A stretch of 59,511 nt of DNA. Origin: Flavobacteriales bacterium (lineage in GTDB: Bacteria > Bacteroidota > Bacteroidia > Flavobacteriales_D > Sanyastnellaceae). The position numbers and the translations under genes are program-made. The notes under the pieces were generated by a model. It was not told the origin of the DNA. It searched no databases and was given only the letters and a program-made list of their open reading frames with translations. The stretch is from positions 1 through 59,511 of the forward strand of contig JADFAK010000142.1 of NCBI GenBank assembly GCA_015665315.1, read 5' to 3'. Positions 44,517-54,383 of the stretch are shown here, piece by piece; positions within the stretch are counted from its first letter, which is position 1; the number at the start of each line of letters is the position of its first letter.

Positions 44517-44817
44517 CGTTAAGTATTTTCGTAGGTGTATACCAAATTCCAAGGCGCAAAAATTTACACATCAGTCGGTTAAGACATGACGAGATCATCA
44601 TTCCTTGAAATGTTCTTGTGGTTGAAAAACACCTGGCCAGGTAGCCGGTAGTCTCTTACTTATGAAGTTGCTTATTCGTAGACCCTTTGGTTAGAAGAAT
44701 CCTGCATATTCAGAGGCCTGGCTTGAAGATTGCAATTTGCCCTACCCTGAAATGTAGCGGCCAATATACATTAAAATCCGACTTATCAACATGTGGATTG
44801 TGGAAAAGTGCAGTTTA
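44517..44817. other. Intergenic region upstream of the three-domain fusion gene
   Basis: About 300 nt without a convincing reading frame. CAAAAATT near 44555 is one mismatch from a minus-strand -7 box for the fusion gene. I see no repeats or RNA structure beyond the hairpin at its right edge. Confidence 0.4.
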
Positions 44818-44848
44818 TTTTGTAGATGAAAAACACGCATCTACAAAA
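44818..44848 (-). terminator. Hairpin at the 3' end of the quinone oxidoreductase gene
   Basis: TTTTGTAGATG (44818-44828) and CATCTACAAAA (44838-44848) are a perfect 11-nt inverted repeat with a 9-nt loop, starting 2 nt after the stop codon. There is no clean T-run beyond the stem, so it may stabilise the 3' end rather than terminate by itself. Confidence 0.55.
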
Positions 44849-44850
44849 CG

Positions 44851-45831
44851 CTAATCGACCAGCAACACCGATATTTTTCCCGATGCGCGACGCTCTGCCA
44901 CATCTTTTAAGGCCTGTTTAGCTTCTTTAAACGTGTAAGTCTTGGAAATGTATGGCCGCAAATCGTGCGTTTCAAAGTAACCGAGAAGTTCTTCAATATT
45001 CCTCCTGTTCTGCTCGGGCTCGCGGCGGGTGAACGTGCTCCAAAATACGCCAATGATAGAACAGCCCTTTAATAGCGGCAAGTTCAATGGCATTTGCGCA
45101 ATTGCGCCAGAAGTAAAACCCAAAACCATAAACCTACCTTTCCAAGCTGTAGACCGAAGTGCGATTTCCGAAAATTTACCACCCACGGGATCACACATCA
45201 CATCGACGCCCTTTCCTCCTGTAAGTTCTTTGAGCTTGACTTTTAAATCTACTTCAGAATAATTGACCAATTCATCGGCACCCAACTGAGCACAAGTTGC
45301 CAATTTCTCCTTGGTTGACGCACAAGCAATAACTCGAGCACCCAGAATCTTCGCAACTTGAATAAGCGCACTTCCAACTCCCCCTGAGGCGCCCAAAATA
45401 GCAACCGTCTCACCTGCTCTAAGCTGGGCCCTGTCTTTCAAACAGTGAATTGCCGTTCCATACGCACAAATAAAAACCGATGCCGTCGTAAAATCCATTG
45501 CTTCCGGAATGCGAAAAGTGTTGTGGGCCGACGTGACCGCAACTTCACGAAAACCACCCCAAACAGAGCCCGATAAAACACGATCGCCTAGGGAAAAACC
45601 AGTAACACCTTCACCAATGGCCTCGATAGTTCCAGCATATTCCCCTCCAGGTGAAAAGGGTAATTGCGGCTTATATTGATCCAATCCCTTAATCGTTATC
45701 GTGTCAGGAAAATTCACCCCACACGCATGCACGCGTATACTCACTTGACCAGGACCGGGAGCAGCAGCCTCGATTTCATCAAATTCCAAGCTGTCAATAG
45801 GTCCATATTTCTTGCACAACAAAGCTCTCAT
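44851..45831 (-). CDS. NADPH:quinone oxidoreductase (zinc-free MDR family)
   Basis: A 326-residue medium-chain reductase of the quinone oxidoreductase branch. ATG at 45831 (MRALLCKKYGPIDSLEFDE) is the natural start; the upstream frame is Lys/Phe-rich non-coding-like sequence. Marks are GVNFPDTITIKG with no catalytic zinc cysteines at the usual sites, PFSPGGEYAGTIEAIGEGV, the nucleotide-binding GASGGVGSALIQVAKILGARVIA and the C-terminal YTFKEAKQALKDVAERRASGKISVLL. Activity on a quinone or an enoyl substrate cannot be told apart from sequence alone. It is divergent from the TonB-dependent receptor gene, with a shared 133-nt upstream region. Confidence 0.92.
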   Translation of the reverse strand: MRALLCKKYGPIDSLEFDEIEAAAPGPGQVSIRVHACGVNFPDTITIKGLDQYKPQLPFSPGGEYAGTIEAIGEGVTGFSLGDRVLSGSVWGGFREVAVTSAHNTFRIPEAMDFTTASVFICAYGTAIHCLKDRAQLRAGETVAILGASGGVGSALIQVAKILGARVIACASTKEKLATCAQLGADELVNYSEVDLKVKLKELTGGKGVDVMCDPVGGKFSEIALRSTAWKGRFMVLGFTSGAIAQMPLNLPLLKGCSIIGVFWSTFTRREPEQNRRNIEELLGYFETHDLRPYISKTYTFKEAKQALKDVAERRASGKISVLLVD

Positions 45832-45964
45832 AGCCTCGAAAGATAGAATTTTCTTCTTTTTATTCTTTAGCCTAAAGGCAAATGCGAACAGACACCCTTT
45901 CACTCCGTTTCAAGATGTAATAGGTCAACTTTCCGTTTATTATCTTTCCAAAAACTTTGACTCA

Positions 45965-48412
45965 ATGATAAATCTCTTTTCACGCCTGTCGCCTTGGCGA
46001 TTGCTTCTGATTTTTGCCATTTCATTGCTCGCTACCTCCGCAACAGCCCAATTCACTCAAACCATTCGCGGAACCGTCGTTGACTCGGAGTCTAAATTTC
46101 CCTTACCTGGTGTGACCGTGCAATTATTGTCGGATACAACGAAGCTCACGGCCACATCCACGGATGTTCAGGGAAAATTTGAGTTGAAAAATATTAGCGT
46201 TGGCCGACATACGATCAAGTTCTCTTTCATTAGCTACGAAAGCCGTCAGCTCGACAATGTCATCGTCAATTCAGGAAAAGAGACTGTTATCTCGATTACC
46301 TTAGAAGAGTCGATACAGCAAATGGAAGCTGCCGAAATCACTGTATCCAGAGATGGTGAAGCTTTGAACGAAATGGCAACTGTATCTGCCAGACAATTCG
46401 ATGTGTCGGAAACAGATAGATACGCAGGAAGTCGTGGTGACCCTGCACGAATGGCTAGTAATTTTGCCGGCGTTCAAGGAGCCGATGATTCGAGAAACGA
46501 TATCGTGATCCGTGGCAATAGTCCGCAAGGAGTTTTGTGGCGCATCGAGAACATTGACATCCCCAATCCGAATCACTTTTCCATTCCTGGCACTGGGGGC
46601 GGACCGGTAGCTATTCTCAACAACAAGATTTTGTCTAATTCAGACTTCTATACAGGTGCATTTCCTGCGGAATACGGCAACTCAATTGCCGGTGTATTCG
46701 ACGTAAATATGCGCAACGGCAATGCTTCCAAACATCAATTTAGCGGTCAGTTTGGATTCTTGGGTACCGAAGTGTTGGCCGAAGGTCCGCTAAACCGTAA
46801 AAAGTCCAGCAGTTATCTCTTAAGCTATCGGTATTCCACAGCTTCAATATTCAAGCTTTTGGGCATTGATATTGGTACCTCAGCCGTACCAAAATACCAA
46901 GATGGAGCTTTGCGTATCACCCTCCCTCAAAAGAAAGGTGGAGTCATTGCATTGTGGGGAATTGCTGGGGCTAGCTCAGTTGACATCCTTATTTCCGACC
47001 AAAAAGAACCTGAACGTAATATATTTGGCAGTAATGATAGAGACCAATACTTCAAGTCTAGAATGGGTATTGGTGGATTGTCCTGGTCCAAACCAGTGAA
47101 TGAAAAGACTTTTATCAAAGTAGTGCTTGCTGGATCACATGACCGGCAGATTTCAGACCACAAGTCGGTGTACCGCCACCTCACCAATGACAACAAGTAC
47201 CAAGTCGATTCCCTACCCGATCTTATGGGCTATAATTTTGTGCAAAACAAGGTGTCGAATGCCATTTTCGTAAATAGTAAGCTCTCGAAAAAACATACGA
47301 TTAAAGCCGGAATAAACACCGATGTATTCTTCTGGAATTACGCCGACAGTATTCGGGTATTGGATACAACAGCCATCAACTATTACGGTTTTCATCATCG
47401 CTGGGGCTCGACAGACCAGGGTGTGCTTGTTCAGCCATTTATTCAGTGGAAGTGGAAGTTAAACGACGCTTGGACGGTCAATGCAGGCATCCACAATCAG
47501 TATTTCACACTCAATAACAGTCAGTCCTGGTTAGAACCTAGACTTGGCGTTAAGTACGTGACGAAAAAAGGGCATTCATTGAGTTTGGGTGTTGGTCGGC
47601 ACAGCCAATTGCAGCCTACCTATTTGTATTTTTACCAACCTTACTCCGACGAAAATGGCAGCCCGGCTCAGATCAACAGAGATATGGGGTTCACACAGAG
47701 TGATCATTTGATCTTGGCTTATGACAAGATAATTGGCAAAGTATTAAGACTCAAAGTTGAGACCTACTACCAACAACTTAGCAACATCCCAGTCACTGAA
47801 AATGCAACGTCCTTTTCGCTTGTAAATACGGGAGCAGGCTTCTCTAGATTTTTTCCCGATTCTCTGACCAATTCGGGAACAGGCCGAAACTACGGCGTTG
47901 AAGTTACCCTTGAGAAGTTTTTCTCAAAAGGATACTTTTTCCTCATCAGCGCCTCACTTTTTGAGTCATTCTACACAGGAAGTGATGGAGTAGAGCGCGA
48001 TACAGACTTTAACGGAAATTATGCTTGGAATGTACTAGTGGGAAAAGAATGGGGATTCACTGAAAACTTGAGTCTGGTTACTGGCGCCAAAGTCACTATG
48101 GCTGGCGGCCGGCGATACGGACCTGCAGATATTGATGCGAGCAATGCAGCCCGAGAAATCGTTTATGTTGATAATCTGAGGAATACGCTGCAATTCGAAG
48201 ACTACTTCCGTGCCGATTTGAAGTTAAACCTCAAATGGAACAGGCGAAAAGTAACCCACGAATTAGGTGTGGATTTGGTCAATATTACGGGTCAGAAAAA
48301 TGTTTTAAGCCTTACCTACGCACCTGATGAATCGAACGATCCCAATGCAAGTATTCGTAAGGACTACCAACTAGGGTTTTTACCAATCTTCTTTTATCGC
48401 ATCGACTTCTAG
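45965..48412 (+). CDS. TonB-dependent outer-membrane receptor with carboxypeptidase-like N-domain
   Basis: An 815-residue receptor that imports a ligand across the outer membrane with energy from TonB. The ATG at 45965 gives a signal peptide (LSPWRLLLIFAISLLATSATAQ). Residues about 34-115 are a CarboxypepD_reg-like domain (IRGTVVDSESKFPLPGVTVQLL, TDVQGKFELKNISVGRHTIKF). The plug follows (MASNFAGVQGADDSRNDIVIRGNSPQGVLWRIENIDIPNPNHF, GAFPAEYGNSIAGVFDV), then the barrel ending in the aromatic terminus FFYRIDF. No SusD-like partner is adjacent, so glycan import is not implied. It is convergent with the LytTR gene. Confidence 0.92.
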   Translation: MINLFSRLSPWRLLLIFAISLLATSATAQFTQTIRGTVVDSESKFPLPGVTVQLLSDTTKLTATSTDVQGKFELKNISVGRHTIKFSFISYESRQLDNVIVNSGKETVISITLEESIQQMEAAEITVSRDGEALNEMATVSARQFDVSETDRYAGSRGDPARMASNFAGVQGADDSRNDIVIRGNSPQGVLWRIENIDIPNPNHFSIPGTGGGPVAILNNKILSNSDFYTGAFPAEYGNSIAGVFDVNMRNGNASKHQFSGQFGFLGTEVLAEGPLNRKKSSSYLLSYRYSTASIFKLLGIDIGTSAVPKYQDGALRITLPQKKGGVIALWGIAGASSVDILISDQKEPERNIFGSNDRDQYFKSRMGIGGLSWSKPVNEKTFIKVVLAGSHDRQISDHKSVYRHLTNDNKYQVDSLPDLMGYNFVQNKVSNAIFVNSKLSKKHTIKAGINTDVFFWNYADSIRVLDTTAINYYGFHHRWGSTDQGVLVQPFIQWKWKLNDAWTVNAGIHNQYFTLNNSQSWLEPRLGVKYVTKKGHSLSLGVGRHSQLQPTYLYFYQPYSDENGSPAQINRDMGFTQSDHLILAYDKIIGKVLRLKVETYYQQLSNIPVTENATSFSLVNTGAGFSRFFPDSLTNSGTGRNYGVEVTLEKFFSKGYFFLISASLFESFYTGSDGVERDTDFNGNYAWNVLVGKEWGFTENLSLVTGAKVTMAGGRRYGPADIDASNAAREIVYVDNLRNTLQFEDYFRADLKLNLKWNRRKVTHELGVDLVNITGQKNVLSLTYAPDESNDPNASIRKDYQLGFLPIFFYRIDF

Positions 48413-48423
48413 GTCGTACGCGC

Positions 48424-49173
48424 CTACAAGACGTTGATTCTATCAGAAATAGATTCGCGGTAAGAGCCACCAATCGGCACGTCCTTGTCGTAGCCTGTTA
48501 GGATTAGATTGGCCGCCTGAATAGCCTCCACTTTGTCCATATTGACAATAAACGATCGATGAACGCGCTGGAACACATGATCCGGCAGTTTTCGTTCGAT
48601 ATCCTTCATTGTGCTGTGAATCGTATACTTATCCTCCAATGTGTTGATAACGACGTAATCTTTTAATGCTTCAACAACTATCACTTCACTCGTGTTGAGT
48701 TTTACAAGGCGAGATTTGTTCTTGACAAACAGATAATCAGCATCATTTTTGTGTCTCGTCAGCGATCGCAACAACTCGTTTTCAACTTTGAGTTCGCTCT
48801 CCTTCTTATGCTTGTGGATGGCTATTTCAATCGACGTTTGGATATCGATCTCTTTGAAGGGTTTTAGAATATACCCATGCGGCTCAGTAATTTTGGCCTT
48901 GGCCAAGGTCTTCTCATCTGCGTAGGCAGTCAAGAATATGATCGGAATATCAATATTGCGCTTGATCTTGTCAGCAGCCTCAATACCAGTCATAGTGCCC
49001 TTGAGCATTATATCCATGAGGGCTAAATCTGGCTTCAAAGAGGAAGCTAATTCAATCGCTTTTTCACCAGTATCTGCAGTGCCTACAACGTTGTAGCCAA
49101 GTTTCTGGAGAGTCTTTTCAATATCTTTTCTGACGATGCTTTCGTCTTCGGTTACGAGTATATTCACGGCCAT
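48424..49173 (-). CDS. LytTR-family response regulator
   Basis: A 249-residue regulator. The receiver domain (1-120) has acidic residues D10 and E11, the phosphoacceptor D54 in LALMDIML, the conserved Thr in FLTAYADE and the Lys in GYILKPF. A LytTR DNA-binding domain occupies about 145-245 (LFVKNKSRLVKLNTSEVIVVEALKDYVVI, FQRVHRSFIVNMDKVEAIQ, VPIGGSYRESI). It is the third gene of the operon, 14 nt after the PAS kinase, and is the obvious target of that kinase. In the receiver, the GTMTGIEAADKI segment is typical of regulators paired with HisKA_2-type kinases. Confidence 0.94.
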   Translation of the reverse strand: MAVNILVTEDESIVRKDIEKTLQKLGYNVVGTADTGEKAIELASSLKPDLALMDIMLKGTMTGIEAADKIKRNIDIPIIFLTAYADEKTLAKAKITEPHGYILKPFKEIDIQTSIEIAIHKHKKESELKVENELLRSLTRHKNDADYLFVKNKSRLVKLNTSEVIVVEALKDYVVINTLEDKYTIHSTMKDIERKLPDHVFQRVHRSFIVNMDKVEAIQAANLILTGYDKDVPIGGSYRESISDRINVL

Positions 49174-49187
49174 AGGGGGAGTCTTGG

Positions 49188-52100
49188 TTAAGGCATGTCA
49201 AAGCTAATAAAAAACCTAGTCCCTGCTGTGGAATCTACTTCAATCTCTGCATCTAGTTGTTCTACAAGAGTATAGACCAATTGAATACCCAAGGAATCGG
49301 CTTCTTGGTATTTAAAATCTGCAGGTAATCCTACGCCATTATCGGCAACTAGAATAGAAACCTTGTTTCCTTTTTTCTTCAGCTCTACCCATAATTTGGG
49401 ATTCTTGCATTTGCCGAAGGCGTATTTCATAGCATTGGATACGAGCTCGTTGATAATCAATCCACACGGAATACTCTGGTCAAGCGAGAGGGCAACTTCA
49501 TCGTAACTAGGAATGACTTGAACATTTCCTTGCGTAATGCTGTATGAATGTACCAAATTACGGACTAGCGTGTCTAAATAGTCAGGAAAATCCACGGCCG
49601 AAAAATCTGCAGTTTGGTACAGGGATTCATGGATATAGCTCATGGACTTTATTCTATTCTGACTTTCCGAAAGAATTTCAAGTGTCTTCTCATCCGTCAC
49701 AAACGAGGACTGTAAATTCAAGATGCTTGATATGACCTGTAGATTGTTTTTCACACGGTGGTGAACCTCTTGAAGTAATACCTCCTTCTCTTTCAGGGAG
49801 TCCCTGATTTTCCGGTCAATCTCTATCCTGTCTGTAATATCGTAGGTCAAACATGAGATTTCCTCCAATTTACCGTCCAAGATTACTGGATTCAAAAATG
49901 CCTGAAGCCAAATCGGTCGGCCCTCCGAATTCATTAACGGAAGCTCAAACTCTTGTGGTTTTCCTTTAAAAGCTAGATCAAATGCCACCAATTGGTTTTG
50001 ATACAAGTCCTTATTGACATGCTTCTTAATTCGATTCAAAAACTCGGCGCCAATTTTCATCTCTTCGCCGTGGCCTTCTTTCATGTATTGAATAAAGTTC
50101 TCGTTGCACGTCGTTACACGATAATCCTCATCCAAGGTCCACATCATCACATTTCGCGTAGAATCAAAGATAGATTCCAATTTCGCCTTTTGTTCAAGAG
50201 CCTCGCGTTCCTTTTGCCGTGCCTGTGTGACATCCCTGAAAATTCCCCTTATTGAGTGATTTTTTTCCTTTTTCAACCGCGTGCTGGCCGACCCTTCAGT
50301 GATTATGACGGATCCATTCTTCGCCACAAAAAGTACTTTTAATCTCTCACCAACAAAATTTTCGAACAGACTACCATCTTTGTTGATAGTAGATGTACTC
50401 ACCACGTCATATATGGTCTTCTTCTTCAGTTCTTTTTCAGAGTAACCAAGTGTATTTTTAAAGGCGTCGTTGGCGTAAATAAATTTACCTTCATGATCCA
50501 AACTGAGGATAAAATCTGAGGCATTTTCAAACAGATCGCGGTATCGATCTTCGCTCTCCTTCAATTCCTTTTCGGCTTTCTTAACCTCGGTAATATCCCT
50601 CGAAACACCCATTGATCCTTGCACCTCACCTGCTTCATTGCGAATGAGTGAAGCAGATAGGAGGGACACAAATCGCTGTCCGTCTTTGGTAACATTGGTT
50701 ATCTCACCTGAGAAAACTCCGTTCTCTTCTAAAGCATCAATAACCTCCTGGAAATCTTTCTCTTTGGCATACAACTGTTTAGCTCTAAGTCCGGCCAAGT
50801 CCTTTTGTGTATACCCAAACTGCTTGAGAGCAGCGCTGTTGATTTCCGTAATGTTGAATTCATCATCAATAGCGATGATCATATCAATCGAACTCTCAAT
50901 GATATTCCGCGTAAAATTCTGGGCCTCAATCAGCTTGAGTTGCGTGTTCTTATGCTCCTCTATTTCACGCTTCAGGATCTCATTAATTTCCTCTGCTAGT
51001 TGGGCTCTCACTTGCTCTTGAATGAGAAGCATGCGAGTAGATAAATTGTTAACTGTTACTTGGATCGACGGGTTGTTCTCATATACAGTCAGATTGGCTT
51101 TTATGCCTACATCAATTTCTTTTCCTGACTTGTCTCTAATCTTCGTCTCGGCATAATCTACTTCTTCACCCTCGCGCACCAACTCCATTATTCGTTGAAT
51201 ACTGGCTTGGTTCGATGGAGAAAAAAAGGAAGAAAACTCACAATCGAAAATATCATCTTCTTCTTGATACCCAAACAATACGATACCACTCTGGTTGGTG
51301 TACCGAATCTTGTAATCTGTTAGAATAAAAATACCGTTGGGTGAATTCTCAACTAAGTTTTTAAAACGATCGATACTTTGACCTAAAGCCTGTTCCGCTC
51401 GTTTTCTTGCTGTTATATCGTAGAAAAGATAAACTTCGGCTTGCGCCTCTTGGTAGTTGATAAAACTACCTGAAGCTTCGAGAAATAAAAAGTTCTGGAA
51501 CCTGTCTTGAGCGCGAATTTCATATTTGTTATTTCCCTTCAATTCAAGGGTTTTACGCACTCTCTCGAGGTCAGAAACATTGATGAATTCTTCTAACCTC
51601 TTTCCATTAACTGCAGCGTTGGAAGCAAATCCCAACAGCTTTCCGAACTGATCGTTGCAGCCGACAATCTGACCATTTCTGACGTAAACTACGCTTTCAA
51701 TAGCCACATCGCTCAACATTTTGAACCGCTCCTCACTTTCGCGTATAGCTTCTTCAAAAACTACGTGATCTGTAACATCTCTAACAATGGCTTGAAGGTA
51801 TTTTTTGTCGTCTATTTCGAAGGACGAAATATTCCATTGCGCGTGAAAAACAGAATTATCTCCGCGTTTGCAGATAAGCGACAACCGCTGACTATCGCCA
51901 TTACCCGCCATTTTAAATTTGTGCTCAACTAGATCAAGATCATTGATATCACCTGGAATAAATCCATCATCCTCGCGGTAAGGACATACTCCCAATATAT
52001 CTTCTTTATCTATTCCAAAAATTACCTGAGTTTGCGGATTGCAATCAACCACTTTACAGTCTTGTATCAAGAGGATAGAATCAGTCGATTTATCAAAAAG

Positions 52101-52781
52101 TTGTTGAAATTTATCGGTGGCTTGTTTTACTTCGGAAATATCTATCAGTGTTCCATTGATGACTGCTCCGCTAATTTTATTCTCTACAAATGTATTTTCC
52201 AAGCACCAAGCACGAGACCCATCTTTCTTGCGCAGTAGAATTTCGTAGTTACTCAGCGTATTGGTTTTGGTCAACTCACCAAGATATTCAATTCGGTCGG
52301 CCGGTTTGAAATAGATCTTTTTTACATCTTCTCCAATAAGTTCATCCGATGAATCATACCCAAGCAAGGAGGCAAAAGCAGGATTGCAATCCAGAATTTT
52401 ACCCGTGAAGTCAATCTTGTAAATTCCGGCAACATTTTGTGTGAAAAACTGCTGATAGGTATCTATTTTCTCCGTCCGTATGAACAAACAAACATAGGAT
52501 CTATCCTCATCCTTAAACAACTGAGCTGTAACTACAAAACCGTCGATCAATTCTGCGTCAATCCATAATAAGTGATTATCCAATCGACTTTTTAAAAGAT
52601 CGATAGTAGGCTGTGACTTTTTAGTAAGATCAGCAAGCGATTTTCCAACGATCTCTTCCTCCGTCAGTCCTAGAAAAGTGATCGCTAGAGCGTTGACTTT
52701 TAAAACGGTAAAATCTGCACCATTCAAAATCAATACTGGATCAATTGTTCGTTCGAATAACGTAGAAAGCTGCTCGTTCAT
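49188..52781 (-). CDS. Cytoplasmic sensor histidine kinase with about eight PAS domains
   Basis: A 1197-residue soluble kinase; no membrane segment is seen. I count eight PAS units beginning near residues 1, 110, 226, 350, 470, 625, 750 and 868. Most end in the PAC-type strand seen as GVSRDITEVKK, GIFRDVTQARQ or YLFYDITARKR. A coiled coil fills residues 590-625. The C-terminal 200 residues are a HisKA_2/HWE-like kinase core with the phosphoacceptor in VHHRVKNNLQVISSILNLQ, the N box INELVSNAMKYAF and the G box VADNGVGLP. Its ATG directly abuts the TAA of the MORN gene. Ligands of the PAS units are unknown; none shows a clear heme or flavin motif to my eye. Confidence 0.92.
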   Translation of the reverse strand: MNEQLSTLFERTIDPVLILNGADFTVLKVNALAITFLGLTEEEIVGKSLADLTKKSQPTIDLLKSRLDNHLLWIDAELIDGFVVTAQLFKDEDRSYVCLFIRTEKIDTYQQFFTQNVAGIYKIDFTGKILDCNPAFASLLGYDSSDELIGEDVKKIYFKPADRIEYLGELTKTNTLSNYEILLRKKDGSRAWCLENTFVENKISGAVINGTLIDISEVKQATDKFQQLFDKSTDSILLIQDCKVVDCNPQTQVIFGIDKEDILGVCPYREDDGFIPGDINDLDLVEHKFKMAGNGDSQRLSLICKRGDNSVFHAQWNISSFEIDDKKYLQAIVRDVTDHVVFEEAIRESEERFKMLSDVAIESVVYVRNGQIVGCNDQFGKLLGFASNAAVNGKRLEEFINVSDLERVRKTLELKGNNKYEIRAQDRFQNFLFLEASGSFINYQEAQAEVYLFYDITARKRAEQALGQSIDRFKNLVENSPNGIFILTDYKIRYTNQSGIVLFGYQEEDDIFDCEFSSFFSPSNQASIQRIMELVREGEEVDYAETKIRDKSGKEIDVGIKANLTVYENNPSIQVTVNNLSTRMLLIQEQVRAQLAEEINEILKREIEEHKNTQLKLIEAQNFTRNIIESSIDMIIAIDDEFNITEINSAALKQFGYTQKDLAGLRAKQLYAKEKDFQEVIDALEENGVFSGEITNVTKDGQRFVSLLSASLIRNEAGEVQGSMGVSRDITEVKKAEKELKESEDRYRDLFENASDFILSLDHEGKFIYANDAFKNTLGYSEKELKKKTIYDVVSTSTINKDGSLFENFVGERLKVLFVAKNGSVIITEGSASTRLKKEKNHSIRGIFRDVTQARQKEREALEQKAKLESIFDSTRNVMMWTLDEDYRVTTCNENFIQYMKEGHGEEMKIGAEFLNRIKKHVNKDLYQNQLVAFDLAFKGKPQEFELPLMNSEGRPIWLQAFLNPVILDGKLEEISCLTYDITDRIEIDRKIRDSLKEKEVLLQEVHHRVKNNLQVISSILNLQSSFVTDEKTLEILSESQNRIKSMSYIHESLYQTADFSAVDFPDYLDTLVRNLVHSYSITQGNVQVIPSYDEVALSLDQSIPCGLIINELVSNAMKYAFGKCKNPKLWVELKKKGNKVSILVADNGVGLPADFKYQEADSLGIQLVYTLVEQLDAEIEVDSTAGTRFFISFDMP

Positions 52782-54383
52782 TTAGTTCACTTCGTCTTCT
52801 GAGTTTGTGCCCTCAGGAATTTTCGCACCATCAATTTTTACTTCTACGCCAAACTTGTATTTGACTTTGTAGGATTCTAATCCGGATTCATTTTCAAATA
52901 CCCAATTGCCGTGGCGTTCACCGCTCTCGTATTTTCCCTCCTGTTTTAAAGAACCGCTGCGGTAGTACCATGAATGTTTGCCGACAGGTACACCATTAAC
53001 AAATTCACCCTTGTAGTTCACTTTGCCATTGTCGTAAACGAACTCCCATTCGCCGTGTTTTTCACCGTCCAAATAATCTCCTTTCTCCGTGTGGTCGTTT
53101 ACTGTATACAGCCACGGACCCGTTTTTAAACCATCGATGAACTCACCTCGAATGATTTCATTTCCATCCTCACTGTATTCAACCATCAATCCATCTTCCT
53201 TACCCTTCCTGTATCTTTCATCACGCAACACAGCTCCACTTTCATAATACCACTTCCATGGACCAGTGGCCAACCCATCTTTGTAGTTTCCTACTTGTTC
53301 TACCACGTTTGAGGGGTAGTAATATTTCCATTCTCCTGATTTTAAACCGCTGACGTATTGCCCTTCAGCTCTCAACTCGCCCGTTGGATAAAACAGCTTC
53401 CAACTGCCTTGTTTATCTCCCGATGGATCAACAATCCCCTCACCAGATTTGACATTTCCCTCGTAAATATGTGAATTGATAATGTTCCCATCCTGGTCAT
53501 ACTCACGGAAAACTCCTTGCTTCGAACCATTTTTATAACTGCCAACCAATTTGAGTTTTCCATTTTCATAGTATTCCTTTCGGATATCCATCATGAACAC
53601 TTCGTCGGCATCTTCCACAAGCTCACCCCCACGATAAACTTCAATGCGATCCAAATCGCTGTTCTTTTTGAAAAACTTGAATACGCCATTACGAACACCA
53701 TTGGACCAAATTCCTTCTTCTTTTACATTTCCATTCGGCCAATATTCTACCCAATACCCTTTTTTATTTCCTTCCTTGTTCAGCCGGTTTACTTTTTCAA
53801 TGCTCCGAACAAATCCATTTTCATAGTTCAAAAATGTTATGACCCTTCCGTCTTTGGCATACTCATATCCCTTTCCTGATTCCTTGTTGTCGACAAATTC
53901 AATCTGCCGGTAAAGTTCGCCTGATTCGTAGTAATAGCTTGCAATTCCTTGCTTGACGTTATCAACATTGTTGTACTCTTCAATCAAATTCCCTGATTTT
54001 GAAAACACGTATTCCAAGCCATTCTTGTTGTTTTCAACATAGCTGATCTTGGTTTCAAGCATGCCATCCTCACGGTAAAATGTCCAAACGCTATCAAGTA
54101 AAAAATTCTTCCTTCCCCCTTCACTCTTGATATTCCCGCTTTCATAATAGGTTTTCCAATATCCATTTGGCTTACCATCTTCCAAAATACCTTCGCTCGA
54201 TTTAACGCCGTTGGGATAGTAAAAAACATTGTAGCCATTGCTTTCTATTTCTGGTTGAGCCAAAACTTCAGATCCAGAATTCAGGAAAAAAATCAAAATA
54301 GCACAGCCAAATACTCTTTTAACAAGCTTATTTAATATTATATTTCTTTTAAAAGAATAGTAGTAATACATAGGGGTGTTCAT
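52782..54383 (-). CDS. Exported MORN-repeat protein
   Basis: A 533-residue protein made almost entirely of MORN_2-type repeats, at least a dozen (for example YYESGNIKSEGG, YWPNGNVKEEGIW, YYPSNVVEQVGNYKDGLATG, YYRSGSLKQEGKYESGERHG). The same repeats occur in proteins annotated as YwqK-family antitoxins, but here there is no toxin gene and I reject that label. The N-terminus has a hydrophobic export segment (LVKRVFGCAILIFFLNSGSEVLA, about residues 20-42) after a Tyr-rich start. It is the first gene of the operon with the PAS kinase and the LytTR regulator and may be the envelope-side part of that signalling unit, which is inference. Confidence 0.85.
   Translation of the reverse strand: MNTPMYYYYSFKRNIILNKLVKRVFGCAILIFFLNSGSEVLAQPEIESNGYNVFYYPNGVKSSEGILEDGKPNGYWKTYYESGNIKSEGGRKNFLLDSVWTFYREDGMLETKISYVENNKNGLEYVFSKSGNLIEEYNNVDNVKQGIASYYYESGELYRQIEFVDNKESGKGYEYAKDGRVITFLNYENGFVRSIEKVNRLNKEGNKKGYWVEYWPNGNVKEEGIWSNGVRNGVFKFFKKNSDLDRIEVYRGGELVEDADEVFMMDIRKEYYENGKLKLVGSYKNGSKQGVFREYDQDGNIINSHIYEGNVKSGEGIVDPSGDKQGSWKLFYPTGELRAEGQYVSGLKSGEWKYYYPSNVVEQVGNYKDGLATGPWKWYYESGAVLRDERYRKGKEDGLMVEYSEDGNEIIRGEFIDGLKTGPWLYTVNDHTEKGDYLDGEKHGEWEFVYDNGKVNYKGEFVNGVPVGKHSWYYRSGSLKQEGKYESGERHGNWVFENESGLESYKVKYKFGVEVKIDGAKIPEGTNSEDEVN

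Noticed and set aside
45812-45964. A 51-residue N-terminal extension of the TonB-dependent receptor
   Set aside because: It overlaps the divergent oxidoreductase start and lacks protein character. The ATG at 45965 leads directly into the signal peptide.
52782-54383. Labelling the MORN protein as a YwqK-type antitoxin
   Set aside because: No toxin gene lies beside it. It has an export signal and is coupled to a kinase and regulator.
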